Assembly: GCA_015698045.1 (NCBI GenBank)
Contig: BLAL01000281.1
Span: 248,001 to 312,000 of the forward strand
Length of the DNA: 64,000 nucleotides
Source: Rhizophagus clarus
Taxonomy: Eukaryota; Glomeromycota; Glomeromycetes; Glomerales; Glomeraceae
Direction of reading: 5' to 3'
The notes under the pieces were generated by a model. The model worked only from the letters and a program-made list of their open reading frames with translations. It had not been told where the DNA came from and ran no database searches. Made by a program: the position numbers and the translations under genes. Each line of letters begins with the position of its first letter. The first letter of the stretch is position 1. Shown in pieces: positions 48,824-61,165 of the stretch.

Positions 48824-51101
48824 CCGTATATTACGGATCACAGTACCCCCTTTATACACAATATCCCCTTAGAAAAATTTATCAAAATTTTAAAGTACCC
48901 GAATACTTTACATAGAAATTTTCAATTTAAAAGTTTAAAATTTGTAAAATACCTGGGATATAATACTAGAAAAGGTTTATATGTAATATAATATCCTGAG
49001 TACAGCTTTATTTATTATTATTATTATTACTTCATTATTACAATTTATTTATAGTAACTATATACTCCTTAATCGGTTCCTTATTTCTAATTGTATACAA
49101 ATTTAATAATTAGAATAATTAGCAATTTGATAAACTGGAATAAAATAATATAAAAAAGAAAACTTTTACCTTATATATTTTATTTAATTCCTTGAGTCTA
49201 TGGCAAATTTCTTCATTATCAGAATCTTGGTAGTCATAATTACCACCATCTTCCCCTTCCCTCTCACCTTCGTCATTATCTTCTTCCTGATCTTCTTTCT
49301 GATCAACTTCGATGTCCCATTTATTCTCATAATCTACCTCTTCAGCATATTCTTCATAATTTTCATCAGTTGAGTCATCAGAATTTTCTATCATTTCGTT
49401 ATCTCTATCCATAAACTATCATGATCACCAATACAATCATCTTCTGAACCATCAAGATTTGTTGAAATTTCACAACTTTTAAAAGATTTTTGAATAAGAT
49501 CTTCACTAATTTTATCCCAAGACTCTTTAACCCATGTCATGGCCGTTGAATAAGAAGGTCTTTTAATTTTTCCTGTTGAAGTAAAAGCATGAATATTTGA
49601 TATCATCCAATTATTATACCGATCCCTAACCTGTAATTTCATCAATATTAGCGACTAAGAATAAAAATAAAGTAAAAAATTGAATAATATTTATTACCTT
49701 AGATTTAAAACTCTTGTTAATTGCAACATCTAATGATTGCAATTTGGATGTACAACCACCAGGAATTACGGCCATATTTGTATTTTTTTCTACTAATCGA
49801 TTTTTAACAGAATCTACTATATGACCATGAAAAGAATCTAACACCAACATAGAACGTGAGTTGTCAAACCAGTTCCTCGAAGTCCACACATTCTCAACCC
49901 ACCACAACATCTCCTGTTCGTTAACCCACCCTTTTTTATTAGCTCTTATGTAAATACTGTTTGGAAATTTTTCTTTTGGGACATTTTTTAGTTTGAAAAT
50001 ACAAACTGCAGGAAGTTTCGTACCATTAGCCATACATGCAAGTATAACTGTAAATGATGATTGTTCATGACCAATTGTACGAATATTTACTGTTGTTGCT
50101 CCTTTTTGATTTATAGTTGTATTACTTGGCAAATCAAACCATATGGGTGTTTCGTTCATATTGCCCATATATTTTAATTCATATTTATTGTGAATTCTTT
50201 TAGGTACATAACGTAACTCAAAAAAATATTCTGTTTTTCAATTAAATCTGATGGCAGTTACTGTGCTACCATTATTCTGCGACGCTCACTTAAATCGTAT
50301 CTTCCTAGAAATCCATCAAGCCACTTAGGAGAAAATTTGAACCCAGCAATACCCAGATTATTTGCTAAAAATTCTGGACTTTTAGATAATGAAATAGTTT
50401 TATTGGTAATTATTTTTCAGGTAATAGCATTTCTATTGGCTCTTTTTTCACTTATTTATGCAAATAAATTGTTTTCTAATTTTGGATATTTAGTAGGTTT
50501 ACCCGAATGGAGCTTAGCCACATGAGGAGCAGTCGTTAATAAAGTTCCTTTTTTATTTGACTAATCACGCAGTTGTTTGAACTGAATATTAAATTTTTTA
50601 GCAGTTCCACATACGTTTCTATTATTGTTCTCAAAATAATGTACTATCATCAACTTTTCTCTTACATTCCATTGTCTTTGTTTCTTTTGTGGTAAACGGT
50701 TGCGTGCTTTTTTATTTCTCTTGTTGCCAATAACTACCATTTTACTTTTAGTAGAAAGAAAATAAAGACGCGTAAAATAAAAACATGTAAATCAAACAAA
50801 AACATTTTTATGTATGAATAGGGGTTATTTTGATAAATAATTTTATATAAAATATCTTAAAAAGGTATCAAGATATGAGAGATGGGATGTATTTAGAAAT
50901 TCTTAACAAGAAATTACATCATAGTAATATCACTGATTAATTAAAATACCCAGATATTATACATGGTAAGTATCCCAGATATTTTAAAAATCCTGTACCC
51001 CCCCTATGTATAGTATCCACCCATGTATAGTACCCCTGGGTACAGGCTAAAACCCCCAAAATTTGCAAGATACCTGGGGTACTGTGGCTCGTGATATATG
51101 G
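48824..51101 (-). mobile_element. Degenerate pogo/Tigger-type DNA transposon with TA target sites
   Basis: TIRs CCGTATATTACGGATCACAG (left) and the inverse of CCATATATCACGAGCCACAG (right), each followed inward by TACCCC and bordered by TA. The transposase runs minus from the ATG at 50740. A helix-turn-helix start (RQWNVREKLMIVHYFENNN) is broken by about four in-frame stops between 50560 and 50240. The DDE half is open at 50168-49690: GNMNETPIWFDLPSNTTINQ, SMLVLDSFHGH, PGGCTSKLQSLDVAINKSF. The second and third catalytic Asp are present, but the first, normally Asp in NMDETP, reads Asn. An intron joins 49698 to 49632, and an acidic tail extends to about 49119. Confidence 0.8.
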
Positions 51102-51297
51102 TAGTTAGAATATAAACAGAATAACATCAAAATAAGGAAATTAGGTTAAAGTATGGTAACCAAGTTATGTATTCAGATTAAAATATAATAATTAGGTTAT
51201 AGTTATTAAATTGTAGCATGGTATTTAGATTATAGTGTGATATTTAGATTATAGCGTGTTATTTAGATTATAGTGTGATAACATAACCTAGTCTAAA

Positions 51298-51343
51298 TGG
51301 GATACCATGCTTTAACTTAATTAAGTTAAAGCATGGTATCCCA
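51298..51343. repeat. Perfect 46-bp palindrome
   Basis: Bases 51298-51320 (TGGGATACCATGCTTTAACT, then TAA) are the exact reverse complement of 51321-51343. The preceding 100 bp contain three or four copies of TTTAGATTATAGTGTGAT. Confidence 0.9.
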
Positions 51344-52091
51344 CTATTTAAAATTTTATAATTTGATTTTGAAATGTAAAAATTTGAATAAAAAAAAGGT
51401 CATAAAATGTCACTTTAAATAAAATTTGAACAATATCTTTTGGCTTAATTTTATTTTTCATTTCAATTAAAATTTGATTTATTACTATTTTTTATTATTA
51501 AATATATTAAATTAAATCTCATATGTATTTAATTATCTAAATATAAATATTATGATTAAATTAAAAAATAAATATACTGTAATTACAATAAAAAAAAAAT
51601 CTTAGCTTGATTTCAATTTTATTTCAATTAAAATAATTAAAATCATATATACAATATATCTTAATTATTTTAAATATAAATTATATATAAAAATAAAATA
51701 ATTTATTATTAACATATTCTGAACTATTAAATTTTAAATATTTTATGTATATTTCTTAAAAAATCTTAAATATTTTATATATATTTTTTAAAAAAATTAT
51801 TTTAAAAAATCATGTACATCATATAGAAATTGTATATACAGAATTACAGATTTATTAATGTGATTAAATTATTAATTTTTAATATGAATATAATGATAAT
51901 ATAAATAAATTGTGATTAAATTTATATTTAATTTGTATTAATAATTCTAATAAAAATTTGTTAATTTTTAAATTTATGTTAAATTTGTGTTGAATTTGTA
52001 TTGGTAATTTTTTAATTTATTATAAAGGGATGATATTTAGTAATTATACATGTGGTATCATATTTTCTAATCAATCAAAATTAGGCTGATC
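51344..52091. other. Gene-free, over 80 percent AT
   Basis: No coding frame or recognisable element was found. Confidence 0.4.
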
Positions 52092-53474
52092 AGAACTCTG
52101 AACAATATATAAATATGTTAGATTTGAGTTTGCTTAATGATCATATAAAAAAAAAACCCTATATAAGACTTTTATTTGCTTAGTTTAATATAAAATTTTT
52201 AGTCAGTTAGATATTTAAATGCGTAGCTAAACTTATTTTTATTTCAGCTCAGTAATTATATTTGTGTAGCAGAATCCCTTATTTGTATAACAAAGATTTT
52301 CATATATATATAGAGAGAATTTTAATTTCACACGTATATCAAAAAAAATTTTTTACAAAAAATTTTTTTAAACTGATACTTCTTTTCTATTATTTACACA
52401 TTTTAAATTTATAAACACAATATTGTATTTAATATTTATAAAAAAAATTCTGTTTTTATAATAATATTCTTATATTCTTATTTTTTGTTTGCTAATTTTA
52501 CTCATATATAAAATGAATTTTGGACAAATGAAATTACCTTTTTATGTTTAAATAAATTGTTCAGCAGTTGTAAAAAGTATTTGTATTTCAATTTTTATAA
52601 TTCTAAGTATAATATTTGTGAAGATAATTATATTTTTTAAACAGTACTAACTCCAAAATTTTTTTTTTCTTTTTTAACCTCAGGATATAATAACATCACT
52701 TTGGTCAAATGAAATTATTTTTTTATGTTTAAAAAGTTGTTCAGCGAAGTCGAATCTACCTACAGTAAAAATTTTAGAATGATTGGATTAATATTTGTGA
52801 AATGCGACCAATTTTTGTACTTTTAATTATTTATCGTTTAAGTGATTTTAATTTTAAAGTGTAATTTTTTTTATTTTAAATTAACTTGTTAACTTTAAGA
52901 AGTTGTTCATAAGGGTTGGCAATAATTTATATTTTGATTTTTATAAATCTAAATATAATAATATTTATAAAAAATTCCAAATTTTAAAACTATTTTTAAA
53001 ATGGCAATAGTATATTAACAGTTAATATTATATTAATATTAATTAAAATTAAAAATTCTGAAGTTGGTATATCATTTTATATTATTAATTTATCAATATT
53101 TAGTGAATTAATTTCACAATTTTTTTTCACAATAATATAAAAAATTAATTTACTATTACTATATATATATTTATTATAATTAAATTATCTTTTTATACTT
53201 AAATAACAATGGCGATATGATTGAACAGTCCAATCGGCCATTAGCTGTTGGATCAGAGCTGTATCTAGGTATAATTATTAGTGATTATTATGTAGTCCAA
53301 TAATTTTCAATAAAGATGGTAGCGTTAACAACGCCAAAAAAAAAAAAAAAAATTTTATACTTAAATAAAGTTATATATGTCAGAAAAAAAATTGCTTAGC
53401 AGAATAAAAAATTCAAAGGTTATAATAAATTTTGAAATTTTCATCTTACCTATATATATATTGTTCGGGGTTCT
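52092..53474. mobile_element. Second copy of the family-A transposon
   Basis: Ends are AGAACTCTGAACAATATATA and TATATATTGTTCGGGGTTCT. It aligns in reverse with the outer parts of 41139-44574 and shows both of that copy's empty insertion sites. It is itself interrupted by a SINE at 53207-53352. No transposase. Confidence 0.7.
53207..53352 (+). mobile_element. SINE-like retroposon with poly(A) tail and 16-bp target duplication
   Basis: A 146-bp body starts CAATGGCGATATGATTGAAC and ends in 17 A. It is flanked by perfect direct repeats TTTTATACTTAAATAA at 53191-53206 and 53353-53368. The interrupted sequence is continuous in the related copy near 41.2 kb. Tail and duplication show LINE-type retroposition. 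Box A and box B are not obvious to me, so the RNA of origin is unknown. Confidence 0.8.
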
Positions 53475-55630
53475 ATCGTAGCTACTTTTACTTATGAAAA
53501 TTATACAGATCTTTTTTTATTTTTTACTTTTTTTAAAGTTTAAATTTACAAGTAATCACTTATTTTTATTTCTTAAAATATTAGAAATAGTATTTTGCTT
53601 AATGCTATATTAAATAATAAGCTATTCTTAAGTAAGTTATGACTTTTTCTAATAATTCAAGCAAAATTAATACTTTTATGCTTATATTAAAGTAACTCTT
53701 TTTTTTAGTTATAAAAGAATTTGTATGACTTTTCTTTTTTTTGATCATCAGAAATTTTTATAGTATAAAAAATTGTACAAGTTAATATATCATAATATTT
53801 TATAAGTTTTTAGATTTGCTGTAAATTTGTATAAGTATAATATTTTATAACTTTTTAAAATATTTAAATATTTTGAAATATTATGATATATAAAGCTTTA
53901 TAATTTTATAATTTGTAATATTCTATAATTTTATGATATATAAGATTTGTAATTTTATATAATATTTTATAAATTTCCAGATCTATTATAAATTTTAAGT
54001 ATAATATTTTATAACTTTTTAAAATATTTTAAAATATTACAATTTTAAAATATTACAATATTAAAATTTTATGCTTATAATTTTATGATATGATTTATAA
54101 TAATTTGTAATTTTATATAATGTAATATTTTGTAATATTTTAAAATATTTTGATAAATAATACTTTATTTTTTATACTATTATAAATTTATATAATTTAT
54201 ATAATATGTATTTTATTAAATATAATTTTATTAAATATAAAAAATTACAAGTATTTATTAATATAAATAAAATATATAAAAGTAAAAAAAAAGAAAGAGT
54301 AATAATATAATTAAATGTAAAAAGAGAAATAGCTATAATAATATTAGTATTAGATATAAAAATAAAAGAAATATTATTAATATTATTAGTATAAAAAATT
54401 AAAGGAACAGTAATATTATTATTAGTATTAAAGTACATGTAAAAAAAAATGTAGATAGTATTATTAGTATTACAATATAAAGTAAAAAATGTGTTAATAT
54501 TAAAATAACTAATATTAATAAATAAATATTTCTATACTTACACAATAAATTATAAAATCATATAGGCTGATTGGCAAAGTTTGCCGATCATCAGATATGT
54601 GGTGCAGTACTAATAAAAATTGATTAAAAACCATTCTTACATAAGAAAAATTGAAAAAAATAATTAAAAAATATATAAAAAAGACCTTTTAAAATCTTTT
54701 CTAAAAAATTTATTTCTTTATCCTAAAACTAGTAAAAAAAATTTTTATAAAATGGAAAGAATATTATTATAAAGTTAGTTTAATAAAAAAAGAAACAAAA
54801 ATCCAGAATATTAGTGAAAAAAAAATTAATTGAAAAGTAATTAATAATAAATATCAAATAGATTTTAAATAAACAATTATTCAATACATAATATAAATTT
54901 GTTAAAACTTCATTATTAACATAATTATTATTTATTTATTTAAAAGATTTTTTTGATTAATTTTGCTTTCTAAATAAGATTTTTTTTACAAACTATAAAA
55001 AAAAAACAAAAAAAATAGCTGTAAGTTATATCCAATGTAAAATAACTACCAGTATACTTGCAAAAATTCTTAACTTACTTTGGTAGGAAGTTTGATAGGA
55101 AATTGATGGAAGGAGTTTACAAACAAAAAAAAATTTTTAACACTACTTTATTGAAGTAATTTCTTGATATCTGTGTCATATGATCATGTAGTATAAATGT
55201 AACCAACTTGCGAAACTTTATTTTTATTAAATTATCATCAAATTTCTTAATTTAGGCTAATTTTGTTAATTTTGCTGATTGGCCCATATGTATATATAAA
55301 AATATTATATATAATTAAAAATATTGAATAAAAGAATAAAAAAATAAAAAAAAAGAAAATAAAATAAAAAAATAAACATATTAGTATTAAAGTAAAAGAA
55401 GTAAAAAAACATAGTTAGTATTATTAGTATTATTAGTATTAAAGTATAAGTAAAAAGAAATAAAGAAAATATGAATACTATTATTAGTATTACAAAAAAT
55501 AATAAATATTTCTATATTTGTGCAATAAAAAAAATAAAGAAATAAAAGATAAAAAATAAATAAGATAAAAACATATGCATAATTAAATGATTAAATCACA
55601 TACAACTGCTATGATACTATAAATTATAAA
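53475..55630. other. Gene-free AT-rich block
   Basis: Long A/T-only stretches with scattered phrases such as GCTGATTGGCAAAGTTTGCC (about 54570), resembling DNA-transposon ends. The open frame at 54172-54438 is a product of composition. Confidence 0.4.
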
Positions 55631-55639
55631 TACATTTAA

Positions 55640-57030
55640 TGCAGATTTTATTATTAATATTAATATTTTATGCAAAAAAGCAGAATTTTTTGCTAAAAGT
55701 TTTGAAATTAATAATTTTAAAACTTCTAATAGATGGATTTTTAATTTCAAAAAATGTTATAATATAAAAAAATATGTTAAGTAGGATAAAACAATAAATA
55801 CATCACTAGAAATTTTAAATAAAACAGGTAAATATTTGATTTTGAATTTATATATATTTATTTATGCTAATTTTTTTGTTATTTTAGACTTATATTGAAA
55901 TCTTAAATCTTTAAAAACTCTAGCAAATAGTTTACTTTTTAGAAAAAAGAAATCAAAAAAAAGAGTTACCATTCTTTTTACATGTAATGCAACTGGAACA
56001 GAGAAATTAACACCATTTTTATTTTATTTTTAAGAATCTGCATGTATTAAAAGGTAAAAAAAAGAAGAATTACCAGTTAATTACTATTAGAATAAGATAG
56101 TTTGAATACAAATATTAATTTGAAACAATTTTCTTAAAAAATTGAATGCAAAAATATAATTGTAAAATCACAAAATTCTATTAGTTGTTAATTAATAATA
56201 CTTCTATATATATTACAAATAAAAATACTTAATTAACAAATATAACTTTACATTTTTTACTATCAAATACTATTTTTTATTTGCAATTATATGATGTAAT
56301 AATCATTAATTTCTTTAAGGTTGGCATTTTATTTTATTATTTTTTAATATTTACTTTAACACTACTTAATTTTTTAATTAAAGTATTAAAAACTTCTTAT
56401 AAAAAATAGAGTTGGGACATATAAGATTTCATAATAATTGAATAAAGAAACCAATTTTTTGAACATTCATAATACTATTATTTTTTATATAAATGCTTAA
56501 AATGTAGTAATATAAAAAATAATTAGTAATTGCTGGAGACATATAGGAATACTTTTATTAGTAAATCAAAAGAAAGTAGATAAAGATGTTAATACTAAAT
56601 TATAAATATAAGAATATCACATTTTTAGTATTTCATCACTATACCTATATTGCAGATTGTTTATCACAATTAGAACAAAATAATCAAGCAGAGTATAAAG
56701 AAATACAATTTCCAATTAATTAACTTTTCATTTAATAAGCATTATATGGATGCAAATAAATTTATACATATTGATAATTATCTAAAAAGTAATAAAAATC
56801 TGATTAATAAAGAAATTATATCTTTAATAAATTTAGAAAAAATGCACTAGGAGTTGAATTTAATGAAAAATTTCCATCAGTAATTTCAAAAATTTAAGTC
56901 TTAACTAATTTAGATAATCTTGTTATATTTTTTAAATATTCATCATTAAATAATTCTATTAATCAAAGTAAATTAAGTACATTATGAAAATTAAAATATG
57001 AAGTATTAAAATCACATATTGCTGATTTAA
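55640..57030 (+). pseudogene. Decayed pogo/CENP-B-type transposase
   Basis: Reading on the plus strand across frames and many stops, family phrases appear in the right order. First is the second helix-turn-helix (INNFKTSNRWIFNFKKCYNI, 55705-55770). Next is KKSKKRVTILFTCNATGTEK (about 55945-56005). Then ITLHFLLSNTIFYLQLYD...INFFKV (about 56240-56325), which corresponds to a pogo VTLHFLPPNTTSHLQPxD block. Last is an acidic tail (ISKI, LTNLDNLVIFF, HIADLK near 56880-57030). It is far more decayed than the element at 48.8-51.1 kb and cannot be active. Confidence 0.7.
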
Positions 57031-59257
57031 AGTAAATTATATTAAATAGTTATTTTATTTAATTTCTAATAATATTTAACATAATATATAATAAATATAA
57101 TTTTGTTAGTAAAATTTTTAAATATAATAAATGCATAATAATGTTACATGTTTTATATATATTAAAATATTTTATACTAATTTTTTTTTTTTTATTCTTT
57201 TGTTAGAAATAAATACAATGATTTCAGAATTCATATTGGCATACTATTAACCTTTATGATAAGACAGCTAACGACTAAAAAATCATTAATATGTTATCCC
57301 TTGGTGAAGTACTTAAGATATAGTAATGTTTCTCTCATAGGATACTATGACCCTTTGTTAAAATATGTAGCTGTACTGTACATACTAATTCACCATAGTG
57401 CAGTCTTATTTAAGAGAGAATAATGCATACTATGCCTCTCAGTCTGCCTGAAAGCACCCTCACGCAAACCCCATCCTTTCAAAATTAACCAATAAAAAAT
57501 TTGTGTAACAAAAAATAAATAAAAAGAAAATACAAACGAAATCTTCAGGATAAACTAAAAAAAAGAATACCCTATACTTCTAAAATAAAACAGCTTAAAA
57601 ATAGGCAATGCAAAACATAACTGCAACTGCACTATGTTATATAAAAGAAGGACTACATTATTAATAAAACCCAGTGGGAAAAAATTAAAAGTTTTGATAA
57701 TATTCTAAAATATACTTTACTTCAAAAAGTCCTAGTAAATGTTACAACTAGAACTTATTTCTTGTACTTGGATGACTCTCTCTGCTTGTTTTCTATACAC
57801 TTAATAAACAATAAGAACTTCTGTAGACGTTTTGATTTTTAAACCTATCATCAGCATCTTTTTTGTGATGTTTGTAAGCAAAGAGTCCTCAGTTTCCATC
57901 TGTTTTTTATCATTTTTATTTCTAAAAATTGTTTCTGTCAAGTAGCTAGATAAGTATGTAAACAAAAAAGTTGTTTTCCATACTTTATTTACTGTTTTTT
58001 TAACTGTTTTTCAAAATTATTTTTGAAAAAATTTTTTTCTGAAAAATGGGTGTAATAATCAGCAGAAAGAGTATAAAATATTTTATACTAATATTAATCA
58101 TGTTACTAATAATAATATTGATATATAAAAATTTTTTTTATAAACTAATAACTTGATATACTAATGCTTTTTTTCCAAAACATTAATATTGGTATATAGA
58201 AATTTGATTGTATTTAAATATATTGATAGAATATATTATATATATATATATTATATTAATTTTAATAATTGTATTTTGCAGATTGCAAAACAGGGTGAAT
58301 ATAGCTTCTGATAAATTATTTATATGGTATATGAACTAAATATCAATAAAAGTATATATAGATCATTAAAAAAAAAAAATATTTATATATAGTATACTAT
58401 ATTAATATTCATATTTAAAAATAAATAAAAATTTTTTAAATATAATGAAAATTTAAAATTATAAAAATATGTTATTTCCATTTTTATTATCATTTGCTTT
58501 AGTTCTTTATCAAATTATTACTGTGTTTAATAAATAAAATTGTGAAAAAACTTTTTTTTTTTCAAGTTTTCTAAATATTGAAAATTATAAATCATGTGAC
58601 AAGCGAGATTTAAGCATTAGTGCATTACACAGGGGGCGAAATCTAAATTTACCTTTTAAGAAGAAGAATAATATTTTTGACAATAAAATACTAAAGGTTT
58701 CGGAAACGGCACTTAATATCACCACGTGATAATTGTAATTCAAACTGTATAATGAATTAAGGATATCTTTTCCTGGTCTCGTTTAGACAATCAATAGCAG
58801 TCAATGATCACAAAGATATTATATAAAATAAAAACATTATTTATATAATAGTTTCGGTAATACCTTGAACACAAAGAACAATCATTAACCACTCAAAAAT
58901 ATTCTTTGACTTTATTGAGAGTGTAAGATTAATATTTTTTAAGTCAAATTGAAAAATTTTTGATGCACGTTGCGCATTTCAAAGAATCTGTAAAACGGAC
59001 GATTGTCATGATCAACATACTTTCACAATTTGTATAATCATTGATTCTCTTTTCAAACATAAATTTGCATATACATTGAAAAAATAGCATGATAATCATT
59101 TCACTAAAACTCTAAACGCGTAAATGTTATACCTTTTTATCCTATATAAATACTAAGTTTTAAAAGAAAATGGCTTTTATATCGTAAAAAAAAAAAATTA
59201 CCGAAATAAATAACATTTGCATTGTATATATTTTACATATAAATAAAAAATCAAGAA
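57031..59257. other. Intergenic, mostly AT-rich
   Basis: The 57230-57500 segment is less AT-rich and non-repetitive within this window, but it has no coding frame. The rest is AT-rich 5' flank of the dynein light chain gene, with a TA run near 58235. Confidence 0.4.
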
Positions 59258-60025
59258 ATGGAAGCTTCAGATGGATTGTTAGATAAAGAAAATCAATATG
59301 AAGAATCACCAAAACCTTACGTTGACATGTCAACATTAGTTAATAGTAGTTTTGAACTTGAACGTCGTGAATCAACCGATTCGAATTTTTCTCTTCGTCC
59401 AAGTTATAAGCAAAAGTAAGACTTTTTTTTTGTAACGCATGTTTTAGCTCACTTTTATTTCGAACATGTTAATGACACACAAATTATTAAATTTGATTAG
59501 ATTTAAAACTTCCGTTGCGAAGCCAATTATTCATAATATTTTAAATCAAAGGTTAAACAATGCGTTATATGATAAGGACCAAGCTCCAGGTTGGGCTCAT
59601 GAAATTTCTCAAGAAGTAAAACAAAAATTACTAGGTAAATACATCAAGATATTATACATTAAATAGACAATAAATAACAAGGGATGTTATATAATTTGAA
59701 TAGATTTGGAATTGAACCGATATAAATATATCGTCAACGTAACAATTATGGAGAATAAATGTGCAGGGGCAAGGTAAATTTATCGAATTTTACCAAATTT
59801 ACTCAAACTAGATTGTTAAAAATATTTTTCTTTCAAATATTTTAGAATGCAATGCGCTTGTGCTTGGGATATGGATACTGATAATGTTGCACACGAAACT
59901 TTCAAGAATGTAAATTATTATTATTATTATAAAAAATATTATTGTCACGTAGATCTAACCAATTTTACTTAATTTAGGAGTCCATTGTATGTACTATCAC
60001 GGCGTTTGGCGTTTGTTTCTATTGA
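59258..60025 (+). CDS. Tctex1-family dynein light chain
   Basis: Five exons (59258-59415, 59501-59634, 59704-59773, 59846-59909, 59978-60025) give 157 residues. After a polar N-terminal tail of about 50 residues comes the Tctex1 fold. It reads KTSVAKPIIHNILNQRLNN, WAHEISQEVKQKLLDLELNR, YKYIVNVTIMENKCAGARM, CACAWDMDTDNVAHETFKNE, and ends SIVCTITAFGVCFY. The YKYxVxVxI...C.W..D.D and TAFGVxFY motifs are hallmarks of the family, close to TCTEX1D2-type proteins. These are dimeric subunits linking dynein intermediate chain to cargo or axonemal complexes. In a fungus without flagella a cytoplasmic dynein role is the likely one. All introns are GT-AG and all phases agree. Confidence 0.92.
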
Positions 60026-60111
60026 ATTTATTCCTTTTTTAGGTTGCGCGCGTAGCATTGTTAAAAAAAAAAAATTTTTTTTTTTTTTTATTAATAAAAA
60101 AAATATATTCT

Positions 60112-60328
60112 ATATAACAAAATTATGTGATAAATTACAAAATGTTTGAATATAATGATTTAAACTATCGATAATCTTTCTATAAAGTTGTATAATGTTC
60201 AAAGTATATAAAATTACAATTAATCTCGGAGTGATTCTAAGAAATTATATAACAAAATTATGTGATAAATTACAAAATGTTTGAATATAATGATTTAAAC
60301 TATCGATAATCTTTCTATAAAGTTGTAT
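60112..60328. repeat. Direct repeat, two 83-bp copies 134 bp apart
   Basis: 60112-60194 and 60246-60328 are virtually identical (both contain ATGTTTGAATATAATGATTT and ATCGATAATCTTTCTATAAA). They lie just 3' of the dynein light chain gene. The 51 bp between differ. Confidence 0.85.
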
Positions 60329-60423
60329 GACCTTCTAAATAACACAAAACTACAAGTAAAACTCGAACTTTTTGAAGCAATTTCGTCTTCGCCATGACAT
60401 CTACATCACCTAAAACGTATCAC

Positions 60424-60720
60424 CTACAACGAACTGAGGCTCGAAATTTTTGAAGCATATCCTCCTTCTCCTGTAATAATTGTATATAAATGTATTTCTA
60501 TTTTACAGTAAAATATCATAATAACGTATAATAATAAATCATAATGTGCATTTAAGTTATTGAGATCACTTTCTTTGGACAGTTTACTTTGATCAATAGG
60601 ATACATTATTAAAAAATTTGAAATACTGAACTGATTATTTTTGAAGAACTCTGCGTTAATCTGGGCTGATTTTCCATATTGATTAAAGTTCTGATTCATC
60701 AGATCTATGTATTTCATTTA
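60424..60720 (-). other. Open reading frame of uncertain status
   Basis: A 97-codon minus-strand frame from 60717 starts MKYIDLMNQNFNQYGKSAQI and has a mixed polar and hydrophobic composition. A direct reading gives no domain, and no splice context supports it. It could be a small gene or chance. Confidence 0.2.
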
Positions 60721-60914
60721 TGAAATCTGTGATTATGCTGATTATACCCGATTGAGTTTTGAGCGCCTTCAGCGTTTTCAGCTTTTTTCAGCGTGAATGT
60801 GGCTAGTCTGTGTTTTACTTGTGCGCAATTCTTTGTGTGCTATTTTTTTTTTTTTTATCTATTTAAAAGTGTAAGATTAAAAAAAGTGTAAAAAAGTATG
60901 AGAAGATTAAAATG

Positions 60915-61165
60915 TGAAGATATGAAAAGCGAAGAGATTAATAAAAATATGAAAAGCGAAGAGATTAATAAAAATATGAAAAGCGAAGAGATTAATAAAA
61001 ATACGAAAAGCGAAGAGGCTAAAAAAATATGAAAAGCGAAGAGGTTAAAAAATACGAAAAGCGAAGAGATTAAAAAATACGAAAAGCGAAGAGGTTAAAA
61101 AAATATGAAAAGCGAAGAGATTAATTAAAAAAATATGAAAAACGAAGAGATTAAAAATGTGAGAA
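60915..61165. repeat. Tandem minisatellite, about 9 units of 25-29 bp
   Basis: Units read GAAAAGCGAAGAGATTAATA with small length changes in an A-rich linker. The AAAAGCGAAGAG core is nearly invariant over nine copies. It is not in an open frame throughout. Confidence 0.85.

Noticed and set aside
54172-54438. 88-codon Ile/Asn/Leu-rich frame resembling a membrane protein
   Set aside because: It arises from TAT/AAT-rich sequence and lacks a promoter, introns or conservation signs.
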